Below are positions 34,397 through 42,615 of a stretch of 43,932 nucleotides of DNA, piece by piece (the first letter of the stretch is position 1; each line of letters begins with the position of its first letter). Where the stretch lies: the NCBI RefSeq assembly GCF_007786445.1, contig NZ_VNJI01000062.1, positions 1 to 43,932 of the forward strand, given 5' to 3'. Under the pieces are notes generated by a model that ran no database searches, was not told where the DNA came from, and saw only the letters and a list, made by a program, of their open reading frames with translations. Origin of the DNA: Paenibacillus cremeus. Lineage in GTDB: Bacteria; Bacillota; Bacilli; Paenibacillales; NBRC-103111. The position numbers were made by a program, and so were the translations under genes.

Positions 34397-34768
34397 ATGA
34401 TCAAGTTCAAAAAGACAGTTCTTACACTTGCTCTGACAGCTTCCCTAGGTATCAGTGGTCAAACCGTTCTTGCTAATACAACGGCAACAACAGGAACTAC
34501 CGGTTCAGGAACTACCACCGGCAATATGGGAACAGGCGGTACGGGTACAACAGGAACGGGAACTTACGGAACAACGGGAACCACTACCAGTCCTACGGCC
34601 AATTACAATAGCACAGGGTATGGTTATGGCAGTAATTACAATACAACGTCTTATCGAACAAATGCTGATACTACTACAAACAAAGGAAGCAACTGGGGAT
34701 GGCTTGGTTTGCTAGGCTTGTTTGGTTTGGCAGGCATGCGTTCCCGAAATCGTGAGGATGTAAAGTAA
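34397..34768 (+). CDS. Secreted Thr/Gly-rich protein with WGxxGxxG C-terminal motif
   Basis: 123 residues. Signal peptide (FKKTVLTLALTASLGISG, cleavage after VLA near residue 26). A low-complexity Thr/Gly/Tyr/Asn region (about 27-98) follows. The tail is WGWLGLLGLFGLAGMRSRNR, a short hydrophobic helix with W-G-x-x-G-x-x-G spacing and a basic end. This tripartite layout is that of WGxxGxxG-family proteins in Bacilli and resembles sorting signals, but a processing enzyme is not seen nearby. Terminator follows. Likely a surface or spore-associated protein. Confidence 0.75.
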   Translation: MIKFKKTVLTLALTASLGISGQTVLANTTATTGTTGSGTTTGNMGTGGTGTTGTGTYGTTGTTTSPTANYNSTGYGYGSNYNTTSYRTNADTTTNKGSNWGWLGLLGLFGLAGMRSRNREDVK

Positions 34769-34783
34769 ATCAAGAACTTCCTT

Positions 34784-34828
34784 AGACCGATTGCTGCTGC
34801 TCCATTGCGGTAGTAATCGGTCTTTTTG
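34784..34828 (+). terminator. Rho-independent terminator
   Basis: AGACCGATT (34784-34792) pairs with AATCGGTCT (34815-34823), followed by TTTTG, 16 bases after the preceding stop. Confidence 0.85.
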
Positions 34829-35087
34829 CCAGTAAACCACAGATTTACAACGGTTCAAATACGTTGATTAATTCTTTATTGTAATTCATCGATGCGTTTC
34901 ACTCCTTCTGACATCTACCCGGTTAATTTTTCTTAATCTCATCCCTTTGAATTAATAGCTTATTTCATCTGATTTCCACTCTTCTTCCCAGTTTTAAGTC
35001 TGCTTGTAACCATACGAGTAGGATAATTCCAGCAAACCGAACCATAATATAACTAGCTTTGATTTCAAGGATTAATGGAGGGCCTCC

Positions 35088-35573
35088 GTGAAAATTATTA
35101 CGTTTACAGCTTTTTTTATATGTTGGCTAATCTTCGCAGGCCCGGTTCATGCTGAGTCGATCCCCTTGGATCCCGTCGCTCCGGGACTACAAGAGCAAAA
35201 CGAAGATAACCTCCTTCGGGAGTCGGGATACCGATCCGGCCGCGGCTCTTTCTCCGGTGGGCGGGCCGGAAATACGCCGGGGGCGCGTCCGGGAGGCACC
35301 TACAATACGGTTCCGCGAACCCCAGTGACGACCCAGCCTGGCTACAGAACGGGATACCCAACCCGTGGCGGGGGTATTGGCAGCTTCTTCGGCGGCTTGG
35401 CGGCAGGAACCTTGCTTGGCAGCTTGTTTCATCCTTTTGGCTGGTTTGGCGGGGGTGGTTATTACGGTGCCCCAGGCTTGGGTATGTCGTTCTTTGGATT
35501 GCTCTTTTGGGGAGTCGTCTTGTTTTTCGCAATACGCTGGATTATTAGGTGGAGGAATAGGGTCAGTAGGTAA
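35088..35573 (+). CDS. Secreted/membrane Gly-rich protein
   Basis: 161 residues from a GTG at 35088 with GGAGG upstream. Signal peptide (ITFTAFFICWLIFAGPVHA, cleavage near residue 22), an acidic-basic stretch, a Gly/Arg/Pro-rich linker, then FFGGLAAGTLLGSLFHPFGW and a C-terminal membrane helix FFGLLFWGVVLFFAIRWII before a basic tail. The glycine-rich part plus GGLAAGTLLGSL resembles the preprotein region of Tim44-like bacterial membrane proteins. No enzymatic motif. The GC-rich composition differs from the flanking AT-rich DNA. Confidence 0.65.
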   Translation: MKIITFTAFFICWLIFAGPVHAESIPLDPVAPGLQEQNEDNLLRESGYRSGRGSFSGGRAGNTPGARPGGTYNTVPRTPVTTQPGYRTGYPTRGGGIGSFFGGLAAGTLLGSLFHPFGWFGGGGYYGAPGLGMSFFGLLFWGVVLFFAIRWIIRWRNRVSR

Positions 35574-35611
35574 GTAAAAAGTACCTAAAATGAATAAGGC
35601 GGTGTCCATAG

Positions 35612-35794
35612 ATTCGTCGGCGTTATGACTTTCCAGAACGTGGTACAGTTGAAGTTAATAAGAAGCGAGTATCAATATCAACAACTATAGTCATCGGAGG
35701 GCTCTCAGTCCTCATTGGTAAGAGTTTTGGATTGCCATTCTTTCTCTTCGTACCGTTTGTGTTCGTGCCCTTTATGTTTAAAAACAAAAAATAA
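35612..35794 (+). CDS. Small hydrophobic protein, no standard start codon
   Basis: 61-codon open frame with RRYDFPERGTVEVNKKRVSI, then a hydrophobic segment GLPFFLFVPFVFVPFMF and KNKK. It reads like a real small membrane protein, but an in-frame TAG (35609-35611) is followed directly by ATT, and no ATG, GTG or TTG precedes the conserved-looking part. Either ATT serves as a rare start or the 5' end is broken. Confidence 0.35.
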   Translation: MRRRYDFPERGTVEVNKKRVSISTTIVIGGLSVLIGKSFGLPFFLFVPFVFVPFMFKNKK

Positions 35795-36074
35795 AGTGAT
35801 TAATTTTGCTGGTCGCACCCGAGAACGTATACCGTATACGATGCACTTATGAGTATGTTGCGAAAGGACGCTACTTCATGTCGACTCTAATCGAAGCAAG
35901 CATTCGGCCGTTGAGCTGTATTCAGTCACGTGATGTACGCATTATTGGAGATTATAAATCAAACTCACAAGATTCTTAGCCTGAAAACCTAATGTACAAA
36001 AATGGTTTTATAAAAATTTATGTGGGTGAAATACTATGATGGTTTCTGAACATAAATATTGAGGAGTGATTTAG

Positions 36075-36218
36075 GTGAAAGAGCAACATGTTCAAACATT
36101 CAGCAATTCAAAAAAAATTAGTCAGGAAGCTGGAAAACTAAACCAAAGTAATAAGAATAACAACCGTTCTCAATCTCAAGGCGGCTGCGATTCTCAAGAC
36201 AATGACGGTTCTTGCTAA
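36075..36218 (+). CDS. 47-residue hydrophilic Cys-containing peptide
   Basis: GTG start at 36075, eight bases after GAGGAG. The product is rich in Asn, Ser, Gln and Lys, without hydrophobic segments, and ends GGCDSQDNDGSC with two Cys. Size and composition recall minor spore or coat-associated peptides, but no family is recognised. Missing from longer-ORF views because of its size. Confidence 0.5.
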   Translation: MKEQHVQTFSNSKKISQEAGKLNQSNKNNNRSQSQGGCDSQDNDGSC

Positions 36219-36493
36219 GGGCTTAATTGAAATCTTAATAAATGAATGCTTCTTTCTGGTTCATGATAATCGTAAAGGGTTTAATTAGCCCGAAAACATT
36301 TACACAGGATGCCACCCAGCTAAAGCAGATGAGGGAGAGCGAGGTATTGATCCTAGGTGCTTCGTCCAGTCATAATATGGGGACCGTAGCTACGCTGAAT
36401 GGTAAGAGTGGACGTTGGCTGCAATATGTCGCTGTGCCGCCTCTGAACGGCCGAAAGGCGTACAGATCGCCGCTTATAATTGTACTTAACGTT
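36219..36493. other. Gene-poor stretch
   Basis: An open frame at 36242-36502 (86 codons) has no ribosome site or known motif, and its end runs into the repeat hairpin at 36510. I do not support a gene here. Confidence 0.4.
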
Positions 36494-36495
36494 CT

Positions 36496-36552
36496 CCGAT
36501 AGCTGAATTAGGCTGCCGAGCGGCAGCCTCCAAATTCTTAATAACCCTAAAG
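36496..36552 (+). repeat. Dispersed repeat unit, shortened head
   Basis: CCGATAG (36496-36502) is followed by the hairpin AGGCTGCCG (36510-36518) / CGGCAGCCT (36521-36529), then AAATTCTTAATAACC. Same order as the units at 3932 and 24693. Confidence 0.5.
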
Positions 36553-36603
36553 TCATAAAATACATTTTCTATGCAAATAGAGTCAACTTTGTAAAGCGAT
36601 TTA

Positions 36604-37692
36604 CTAAAAGGTAGGAGCAGGTGGTTCGTCTATTTTCATACGGAGTAAACTATAAGGCTTCTGCCGCAGGTCATTTCCATAATGAAATCTTGCCTGCCGA
36701 TGTAATTGGTTCACGATGAAATATAAGTATTGATCTGGACCAATAGAAAAAGTATCGGGCCATAAAATTCTCGGATCATGTGCGATGGTTTCCATTATTC
36801 CATTGGGCAATATCTTTCGAATACTATTGTTTTCATAGTCTCCAGCATACACGTTTCCTTTTGCATCGGTGATCATTCCATCTGAAGCACCTTTTTCCCC
36901 CAAATACTTCACGTGATACTGTAAATTCATATCCGGTATCGTTCGGTCTCTTAGGGCTTCCGTTGAAATCGAGTACAGATGACGACTGGTGAGAGGACAA
37001 AAATACAACATCTTGCCGTCCGGGGAAATCGCTATACCATCGGATGCCAATCTAAAGGGTGAAGTAGATCCGTCTTTGTTTCGATTCATCAGGATTTTAC
37101 CTTCGACTTTCGGTAAAAGAAAGAGATCGGGCGAAGTTGAATTTGCCCCGTTTAACCGTCTCCAGGCATAACCCGTTTCTAAATCAACGACAATAATGGC
37201 ACCCGGTCCTCGGGAAGACGAATCCGTTATATAAGCATAACCTGCTTTACCAACACGAAAATCAAATCGGACATCATTCAGATAAGTAGTGGGCAGGACA
37301 ACATCCTCTGCAAATGTAAATACCTTTCTTATGGTATTTGTATTTAAATCTACAGCGACTAACTTCGCCCCCCCTTTGATGGGTTCTGAGAAATTAGGAG
37401 CCCCCGTATCCAGTACCCAAAGCGTTCCCTTACCATCAGCAACGACACTTTGGACACTAATGAAGGACGTTGTGATATTCGATTGGCTTACCAAATTAGC
37501 GTCTAGACTAGGATAAGGCTGTAATGTACCACGAACGATTTCAGCCACCGTAAATTTAACATCGTCTCCCCATCTTGGAAAGCAAATAAAAATGCGCCCA
37601 GTTTCAGAAACAGTAACGCCTGTAGGCATGGCCTCGTAAAATAAAAAAACCGCCTCAAACTTACCGAAATACTTTTCACTCGGTAATATCAT
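36604..37692 (-). CDS. Yellow/major-royal-jelly-protein-like beta-propeller
   Basis: 362 residues. Six-bladed propeller of the MRJP/Yellow family (PF03022): GVTVSETGRIFICFPRWGDD near residue 25, the linker GKGTLWVLDTGAPN near 90, YLNDVRFDFRVGKAGYAYITD near 140-160, SDGIAISPDGKMLYFCPLTS near 220 and a C-terminal SDGMITDAKGNVYAGDYENN. No signal peptide is evident, so it may act in the cytoplasm. Bacterial members are related to SMP-30 lactonases and dopachrome-converting proteins; activity is not known for this one. Single gene with the opposite strand empty. Confidence 0.75.
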   Translation of the reverse strand: MILPSEKYFGKFEAVFLFYEAMPTGVTVSETGRIFICFPRWGDDVKFTVAEIVRGTLQPYPSLDANLVSQSNITTSFISVQSVVADGKGTLWVLDTGAPNFSEPIKGGAKLVAVDLNTNTIRKVFTFAEDVVLPTTYLNDVRFDFRVGKAGYAYITDSSSRGPGAIIVVDLETGYAWRRLNGANSTSPDLFLLPKVEGKILMNRNKDGSTSPFRLASDGIAISPDGKMLYFCPLTSRHLYSISTEALRDRTIPDMNLQYHVKYLGEKGASDGMITDAKGNVYAGDYENNSIRKILPNGIMETIAHDPRILWPDTFSIGPDQYLYFIVNQLHRQARFHYGNDLRQKPYSLLRMKIDEPPAPTF

Positions 37693-37917
37693 TTGTATAA
37701 AATCCTCCTCAACAGGTTCGAACTGCTACCACCTATATATGACTGAATATGGTTCAAGTGCCTGGATATACTAAAATATTTTTGCGGGAACCCCGCATGT
37801 TCGTGTCTATGACGGACAACGAGTAAACGGTGTTGTGTTGCCTAAGTATCACCGCCCACGAAAGTATGAATAAAAAGAAGTACCCTATACATAGGAGCCT
37901 CCTTCCTTGTACAAGTT

Positions 37918-38451
37918 ATGTCCATGGAAATCGAACGAAATTTATTGCTGCTAGTCTGGTTTGTGTGTATAACTACTACCATCTATTTTCTTGTTCCAAG
38001 AGTAAAAGCTCATGAATTTGTATTGTGCTTTCTTGCGTGTCAGGCTGTAGTATGGACGGTAGAAATGCTGCTCGTTCACTTTGATTTGTTGGCCTACCCG
38101 TTGCGTGAATTTCCCAAAGCTTCGGTTTTGAATATCACGTTCAAAGTGGTGTGGACGCCTGTTGCGAGCGGTCTTTATTACATCTATAGACCTCGTGCAA
38201 ATAAGTTGACGAAGTGTTTTTACTTTGCCGCCTGGATTTCACTGCTCACCTTAATTGAAGGGTTGCTAGCCGCAAATACCGACTTGGTGGAATATGTACA
38301 TTTTCACTGGAGTTTTATGGCGATCGTGTTATCGATTATATTGCTATCCGTCCACGGCTTAGCGAGCTGGTTCTTTAGAGACCGTAAAGTTTTCAGGAAG
38401 GAAGCAAGCGAGCGACTAGTTTACAACTGCAGTATAGGATCATCATTTTAG
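37918..38451 (+). CDS. CBO0543-family membrane protein
   Basis: 177 residues, about five membrane segments. The loops HFDLLAYPLREFPKASVLN and TDLVEYVHFHWSFMAI are typical of the CBO0543 family (LLAYPxREF, then a W/Y-rich loop before the last helices). No function known. The ATG choice is uncertain: GGAG lies 20 or more bases upstream, and MEIERN at 37921-37929 is an alternative. It is followed closely by a paralogue. Confidence 0.65.
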   Translation: MSMEIERNLLLLVWFVCITTTIYFLVPRVKAHEFVLCFLACQAVVWTVEMLLVHFDLLAYPLREFPKASVLNITFKVVWTPVASGLYYIYRPRANKLTKCFYFAAWISLLTLIEGLLAANTDLVEYVHFHWSFMAIVLSIILLSVHGLASWFFRDRKVFRKEASERLVYNCSIGSSF

Positions 38452-38465
38452 CATGGATCCTTTCA

Positions 38466-39041
38466 TTGTTATTGATTCTCTTCATCCCGCGGCAGAAACG
38501 TCGATTGGCGATGGTCGCTTTTTTGTTCAAACAGTGGATTACGTGTATTTTCGGTCATGCCGTGGTCGAACTCCAACTTCTCGCCTATCCCGTAAGAGAA
38601 TTTGCCGACGTTAGCCGGACGAGCTTCACTTATGAATATATGGCTTATCCGATGACATGCGCGGTGTTTAACGCCTATTATCCGTCCCATCGGAGGCGCT
38701 GGATTCAATTCGGCTATTATGTATTATTCACTACTGTACTGACGGTGGTCGAGGTGCTTATCGAACAATATACCGATCTGATTCGGTATGTTCGTTGGAA
38801 CTGGTTTTGGTCATGGGCCATGATTTTCCTCACATTCCTGATGACTCGAGTGTTCTGCGTGATCTACTTCGGAACCATGACAGGAGTGGAAACGGCAAAA
38901 CAAAAGAACGCAGCCAGTTACGACACGTTCTGCCACCAAGACGTCGCCCAGCTTGCGCTGCCACCGAGCTGCGGTGAACGTCGGCATTTTAACGACCAAC
39001 CCGTAATAATAGGAAGCAGAAGAAAAAGGGAGGCCCCTTAA
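38466..39041 (+). CDS. CBO0543-family membrane protein, second of pair
   Basis: About 191 residues from a TTG at 38466. LLAYPVREFADVSRTSFTYE and TDLIRYVRWNWFWSWAMIFL align with the same positions of the upstream gene. The frame extends left into the previous gene (RIIILAWILSLL), so the true start may lie up to 30 codons upstream and overlap it. The C-terminal 45 residues (QKNAASYDTFCHQD onward) are hydrophilic and unlike the family, perhaps a frame change at the end. Confidence 0.6.
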   Translation: MLLILFIPRQKRRLAMVAFLFKQWITCIFGHAVVELQLLAYPVREFADVSRTSFTYEYMAYPMTCAVFNAYYPSHRRRWIQFGYYVLFTTVLTVVEVLIEQYTDLIRYVRWNWFWSWAMIFLTFLMTRVFCVIYFGTMTGVETAKQKNAASYDTFCHQDVAQLALPPSCGERRHFNDQPVIIGSRRKREAP

Positions 39042-39100
39042 GGCCTTAAAAACCGAGGGGAATACGCCAATGAGTAGTACGCGAATTCGCTAAAAGAAAC

Positions 39101-39130
39101 GCTGACGTTTCTCATACGAGAAATGTCAGC
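39101..39130. repeat. Inverted repeat hairpin
   Basis: GCTGACGTTTCTC (39101-39113) pairs with GAGAAATGTCAGC (39118-39130), one G-T. It lacks a T-run, so it may be an RNA-stability element or operator. Confidence 0.55.
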
Positions 39131-39378
39131 GCTACCCGCACCTTATGTCAAAAACTCTGAAAAAGATTTTACCCGAAAGAAAGCTGCCCTTGAAACCGTT
39201 ATGCAACTCCTGATCTCAATGGACGCTAACAAAATTCTGCCGTCTGCTGTGGAATTCCAACATACGTCAGAAGGGAATCACTTATATAGACAGACGACCA
39301 TACCTCATTATTAGTTAGCTTGATTCCACTTGTTTCCGAAAAAGAAGGAGAATCTCTGCCACTACCAAAGCTACCGTT

Positions 39379-39660
39379 TTATTGTTGGTCCGGTAGACGT
39401 AATGCGTTTGCTGAAGTTTGCGCTTGATCTAAAAACTCCTCTGCTTGGGTCAATTGCTGCCGGGCCGTCTCCAAAGCTTGTGAATTTGTTGCCGCATTAG
39501 ATTCACTTATCGAGCTTATCGCCTGATTTAAAGCCGTTTGCGCCTCAGAAACCGCGTTAGATGCATGCTGCTCCAGCGTATTGCCACTCGAGTTAAGTGT
39601 ACCTTCTGCCGGTTTTCTTGCATTTTTGGTGGCTAGATCAATTTTGTTTTCATTGGGCAA
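39379..39660 (-). CDS. Small hydrophilic coiled-coil protein
   Basis: 93 residues from a TTG at 39658-39660 with AAGGAGG upstream; the frame extends to 39684 through that ribosome site. The sequence is Ala/Gln/Ser/Asn-rich and helical, with heptad-like spacing in ASNAVSEAQTALNQAISSI and QALETARQQLTQAEEFLDQA. No Cys, no membrane segment, no known family. Such proteins are frequent among spore-associated genes, and the coat operon is next to it on the other strand. Confidence 0.55.
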   Translation of the reverse strand: MPNENKIDLATKNARKPAEGTLNSSGNTLEQHASNAVSEAQTALNQAISSISESNAATNSQALETARQQLTQAEEFLDQAQTSANALRLPDQQ

Positions 39661-39841
39661 GGTGAGTCCTCCTTCCTTGAGCAAAGATCAATAACTTAAA
39701 CAGAAATAAGTATGCGGTTGAGATTTTGTTTATATTCCTACTACTGATGGAAATATTTCGGACCCCACAATCCATTTAGTATAGGATCGAATGCGTAGGA
39801 CAATCTAACTTCGATGAAAGTAAGGAGGGGAAAATTACTCA

Positions 39842-40084
39842 ATGAATACGCCAACGCTAGCGCCACACGAATCGATGGAACTGCATGAAGCGTTAAACTT
39901 CAAAACGCTCTGCCTCGCTAAGTCAAAACTTATGCAAGGCTTGGTCTTTGACCAAGAGCTGAAAGCATTAATGCAGAAGGATGTCATTCTATCCACGCAA
40001 CAGATCGCCGAGCTCCAGGCCATCTACGCAAGAGCTCCATTCCAAGCGCCTGTTCCGAATAGCCCCACACCTATAACACATTAA
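39842..40084 (+). CDS. Small spore coat-like protein (YraG/YraE type)
   Basis: 80 residues. The core ELHEALNFKTLCLAKSKLMQ, then LMQKDVILSTQQIAELQ, is a short helical pair shared with 41647-41847. In Bacillus subtilis the yraG-yraF-adhB-yraE-yraD cluster has the same gene order as here: small coat protein, CotF-like, alcohol dehydrogenase, small coat protein, CotF-like. Expression in the mother cell late in sporulation is expected from that parallel. AAGGAGGGG lies before the ATG. Confidence 0.75.
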   Translation: MNTPTLAPHESMELHEALNFKTLCLAKSKLMQGLVFDQELKALMQKDVILSTQQIAELQAIYARAPFQAPVPNSPTPITH

Positions 40085-40095
40085 GGGGAACGCAA

Positions 40096-40482
40096 ATGAA
40101 TACTGATTATCAAGACCCGATTAATTCATTAAATATGCCGGAAATGGCAGATATGACTTTTGCAATGGACTTCCTTCTTCGTGCCAAGGAGGGTGTGCGA
40201 AATTTGTCCATTGCCCTAACGGAAACGGCTTCTCCGGATGTAAGAGCGCTGCTGCGCAATCATCTTATGCAAGGGATTGCACTGCACCAAGAAATCACGG
40301 AGCTTATGATTCGCAAAAAGTGGTTCCATCCTTACGAGTTGAACGAACAGTACCAACTCGACCAGCTTTCAGCGAAAAACACGGTGATGATCGGACAGAT
40401 GAATTTGTTCCCGGATGATACGTCGCGTAAAGGGATGTTTGATCGGACCCCAGATGAACATATTGGAGGACATAAAGCATGA
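40096..40482 (+). CDS. CotF-like spore coat protein (YraF type)
   Basis: 128 residues. CotF/ferritin-like helical fold: MTFAMDFLLRAKEGVRNLSI, ALTETASPDVRALLRNHL, ALHQEITELMIRKKWFHPY. AAGGGGAACG upstream; 11 bases after the small coat gene. Its stop overlaps the start of the adhB-like gene (ATGA), indicating translational coupling. Relatives are coat components of the spore outer layers. The C-terminal extension after residue 95 (TVMIGQMNLFPDDTSRKG) is not found in its paralogue at 41858. Confidence 0.85.
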   Translation: MNTDYQDPINSLNMPEMADMTFAMDFLLRAKEGVRNLSIALTETASPDVRALLRNHLMQGIALHQEITELMIRKKWFHPYELNEQYQLDQLSAKNTVMIGQMNLFPDDTSRKGMFDRTPDEHIGGHKA

Positions 40483-41615
40483 AGGCGGTAACGTATCAAG
40501 GGATTAAAAATGTCGTGGTCAAAGAGGTGCAGGATCCGAAGATTGAGAAACCGGACGATATGATCGTAAGAGTCACCAGTTCCGCCATTTGCGGTTCGGA
40601 CCTTCACCTGATTCACGGGATGATCCCTAACCTTCAGGAGAACTATGTCATCGGGCATGAACCGATGGGGATCGTAGAAGAAATAGGCTCTGGAGTGACC
40701 AAGGTAAAGAAAGGCGACCGGGTAATCATCCCTTTCAACATCGCATGCGGAGAATGCTTTTATTGTAAGAATCAGCTGGAAAGCCAATGCGACAATTCAA
40801 ACGATCACGGCGATATGGGCGCATATTTCGGCTACTCCGGTACGACCGGTGGTTACCCTGGCGGGCAAGCTGAGTATTTACGAGTTCCGTTTGCTAATTT
40901 TACCCACTTCAAGATTCCTGAAAACTGCGAGCAACCGGACGAAAAGCTAAGCTTGATAGCCGATACCATGACGACGGCATTCTGGAGCGTAGATAACGCC
41001 GGCGTCAAGAATGGAGATACGGTCATCGTGCTCGGCTGCGGTCCGATCGGACTTCTGGCCCAGAAATTCTGCTGGCTGAAAGGAGCAAAGCGGGTCATCG
41101 CCGTTGACTATGTCGATTACCGTTTACAGCATGCGAAGCGAACAAACAATGTGGAAATCGTAAACTTCGAACAGGATAAGAATATCGGCAACAATCTCAA
41201 GGAAATGACCAAAGGCGGCGCCGATGTCGTGATTGATGCGGTAGGAATGGACGGCAAGATGAGCGATCTCGAATTTCTAGCCAGCGGTTTGAAACTGCAG
41301 GGCGGCACCATGAGCGCATTTATTATTGCGTCTCAGGCTGTCCGAAAAGGCGGGACCATCCAAGTCACTGGGGTATACGGCGGGCGCTATAACGGATTCC
41401 CGCTCGGCGACATCATGCAGCGCAACGTGAATATCCGTTCCGGGCAAGCCCCGGTCATTCACTACATGCCGTATATGTACGAGCTGGTTACGTCGGGCAA
41501 AGTAGATCCTGGAGACGTTGTTACGCACGTCATTCCGCTCAGCGAGGCCAAGCACGGCTATGAAGTGTTCGATACAAAAACCGACAATTGCATCAAAGTC
41601 ATCTTAAAGCCCTGA
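40479..41615 (+). CDS. adhB: Zinc-dependent alcohol dehydrogenase (AdhB-like)
   Basis: 378 residues, medium-chain dehydrogenase. Catalytic zinc ligands Cys38 (AICGSDLHLIHG) and His59-Glu60 (GHEPMG), structural zinc loop CGECFYCKNQLESQC near residues 89-105, cofactor fold VIVLGCGPIGLLAQ near 186 with Asp in AVDYVDYRL favouring NAD. The TLHDxxP-free, GGYPGGQAEYLRVP loop is typical of glutathione-independent formaldehyde or alcohol dehydrogenases in this branch. Its place within a coat operon, as in yraG-yraD of B. subtilis, suggests a role in spores rather than in fermentation. Coupled to the preceding gene by a 4-base overlap. Confidence 0.88.
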   Translation: MKAVTYQGIKNVVVKEVQDPKIEKPDDMIVRVTSSAICGSDLHLIHGMIPNLQENYVIGHEPMGIVEEIGSGVTKVKKGDRVIIPFNIACGECFYCKNQLESQCDNSNDHGDMGAYFGYSGTTGGYPGGQAEYLRVPFANFTHFKIPENCEQPDEKLSLIADTMTTAFWSVDNAGVKNGDTVIVLGCGPIGLLAQKFCWLKGAKRVIAVDYVDYRLQHAKRTNNVEIVNFEQDKNIGNNLKEMTKGGADVVIDAVGMDGKMSDLEFLASGLKLQGGTMSAFIIASQAVRKGGTIQVTGVYGGRYNGFPLGDIMQRNVNIRSGQAPVIHYMPYMYELVTSGKVDPGDVVTHVIPLSEAKHGYEVFDTKTDNCIKVILKP

Positions 41616-41646
41616 ATATGGGTAAATACAGGGGAGGACAATCCGA

Positions 41647-41847
41647 ATGAATTCCAATTACGCTTTGCATGAGCTGCTGGAGGTTCATGAAATGGCTGCG
41701 TTCAAGACCGTTTGCATGGCCAAATCCAAAACCATGCAAGCTCTGGTAACCGACCCGGAGCTCAGGCAAATTTTGCAGCAAGACGTGCAATTATCACAGC
41801 AGCAGCTTCAGGAGCTCGGTGGAGTGCTGTCTAAAGTGACCCTATAG
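41647..41847 (+). CDS. Small spore coat-like protein (YraE/YraG type), second copy
   Basis: 66 residues, paralogue of 39842-40084: LHELLEVHEMAAFKTVCMAK and LQQDVQLSQQQLQELG match the equivalent stretches there. GGGGAGGA precedes the ATG. It lacks the Pro-rich tail of the first copy. Confidence 0.78.
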   Translation: MNSNYALHELLEVHEMAAFKTVCMAKSKTMQALVTDPELRQILQQDVQLSQQQLQELGGVLSKVTL

Positions 41848-41857
41848 GAGATAAAAC

Positions 41858-42154
41858 ATGAACACAATACTAGAACACATGACAGGGCTTCATCAGCTGA
41901 CCGACGACGTGATCGCAATGGATTTTTTGATGAACGCCAAGAGCGGAGTCAGAAACTACGCCATGGCCGTAACCGAATGTGCCACCCCTGAAATCAAGCA
42001 AATTTTGATGAAACAGCTCGACGAAGCTATAGACTCCCATGAAAAGATAACAAACTACATGATGCAGCGGGGCCTATACCATCCCTACCATATTCCGGAG
42101 CAAATTCAGCTCGATCTGAAAAATATTCAGACCGCTATGAACATCCCGTCCTGA
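41858..42154 (+). CDS. CotF-like spore coat protein (YraD type), second copy
   Basis: 98 residues, paralogue of 40096-40482 over the whole helical core: AMDFLMNAKSGVRNYAMAVT, SHEKITNYMMQRGLYHPYHI. AGGAG before the ATG, 10 bases after the small coat gene. It ends the operon; a terminator follows at 42174. The pair arrangement (small plus CotF-like, on each side of adhB) shows an old block duplication. Confidence 0.85.
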   Translation: MNTILEHMTGLHQLTDDVIAMDFLMNAKSGVRNYAMAVTECATPEIKQILMKQLDEAIDSHEKITNYMMQRGLYHPYHIPEQIQLDLKNIQTAMNIPS

Positions 42155-42173
42155 CACCGTATTTCGTCCCGAC

Positions 42174-42213
42174 AAAACGCGCAAAACCATCATGGTTCAG
42201 GCGCGTTTTTTGA
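42174..42213 (+). terminator. Rho-independent terminator of the coat operon
   Basis: AAAACGCGC (42174-42182) pairs with GCGCGTTTT (42200-42208), followed by TTGATTTT. Confidence 0.85.
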
Positions 42214-42479
42214 TTTTAGCCGAAGACTTTAGAGAATCAAATGTTCCCCGTGTCGAGAATCCAACAATACAACAAGGGCAGACACGCTCCGCACTTTTTT
42301 GGGCTCCGTTACAAACACACTGATTCTTATGTTGCCAATCTTTGCAGATATCGTCTGATTTGTGATTATAAAATACCCAATCCTCCCGGCATTCTGTAGA
42401 ATTAATTGAACTATCCAGCTTAACGCCGCCGCCGTTCCCAGTCTACAACTTTATTGTCCTAGTTTAATTGTAGTAACGT

Positions 42480-42528
42480 AAATAGAGGATGGTTAGTTAA
42501 TTATATGAGCTAATCTCCTCTATTTTTT
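42480..42528. terminator. Hairpin with T-run
   Basis: AAATAGAGGA (42480-42489) pairs with TCCTCTATTT (42516-42525), with further pairing GGTTAG/CTAAT, followed by TTTG. The stretch 42214-42479 before it shows no gene. Confidence 0.7.
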
Positions 42529-42615
42529 GTTTAAAAGAAATGTTATCTATGGATTTAAATCTTAGATTAAATTATTTAATATATGAGGATAAAAGCTTTC
42601 GTTGGGAGTGTTGTT

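Noticed and set aside
39123..39314. 63-codon open frame after the hairpin at 39101
   Set aside because: Its ATG lies within the hairpin arm, there is no ribosome site, and no motif is recognised.
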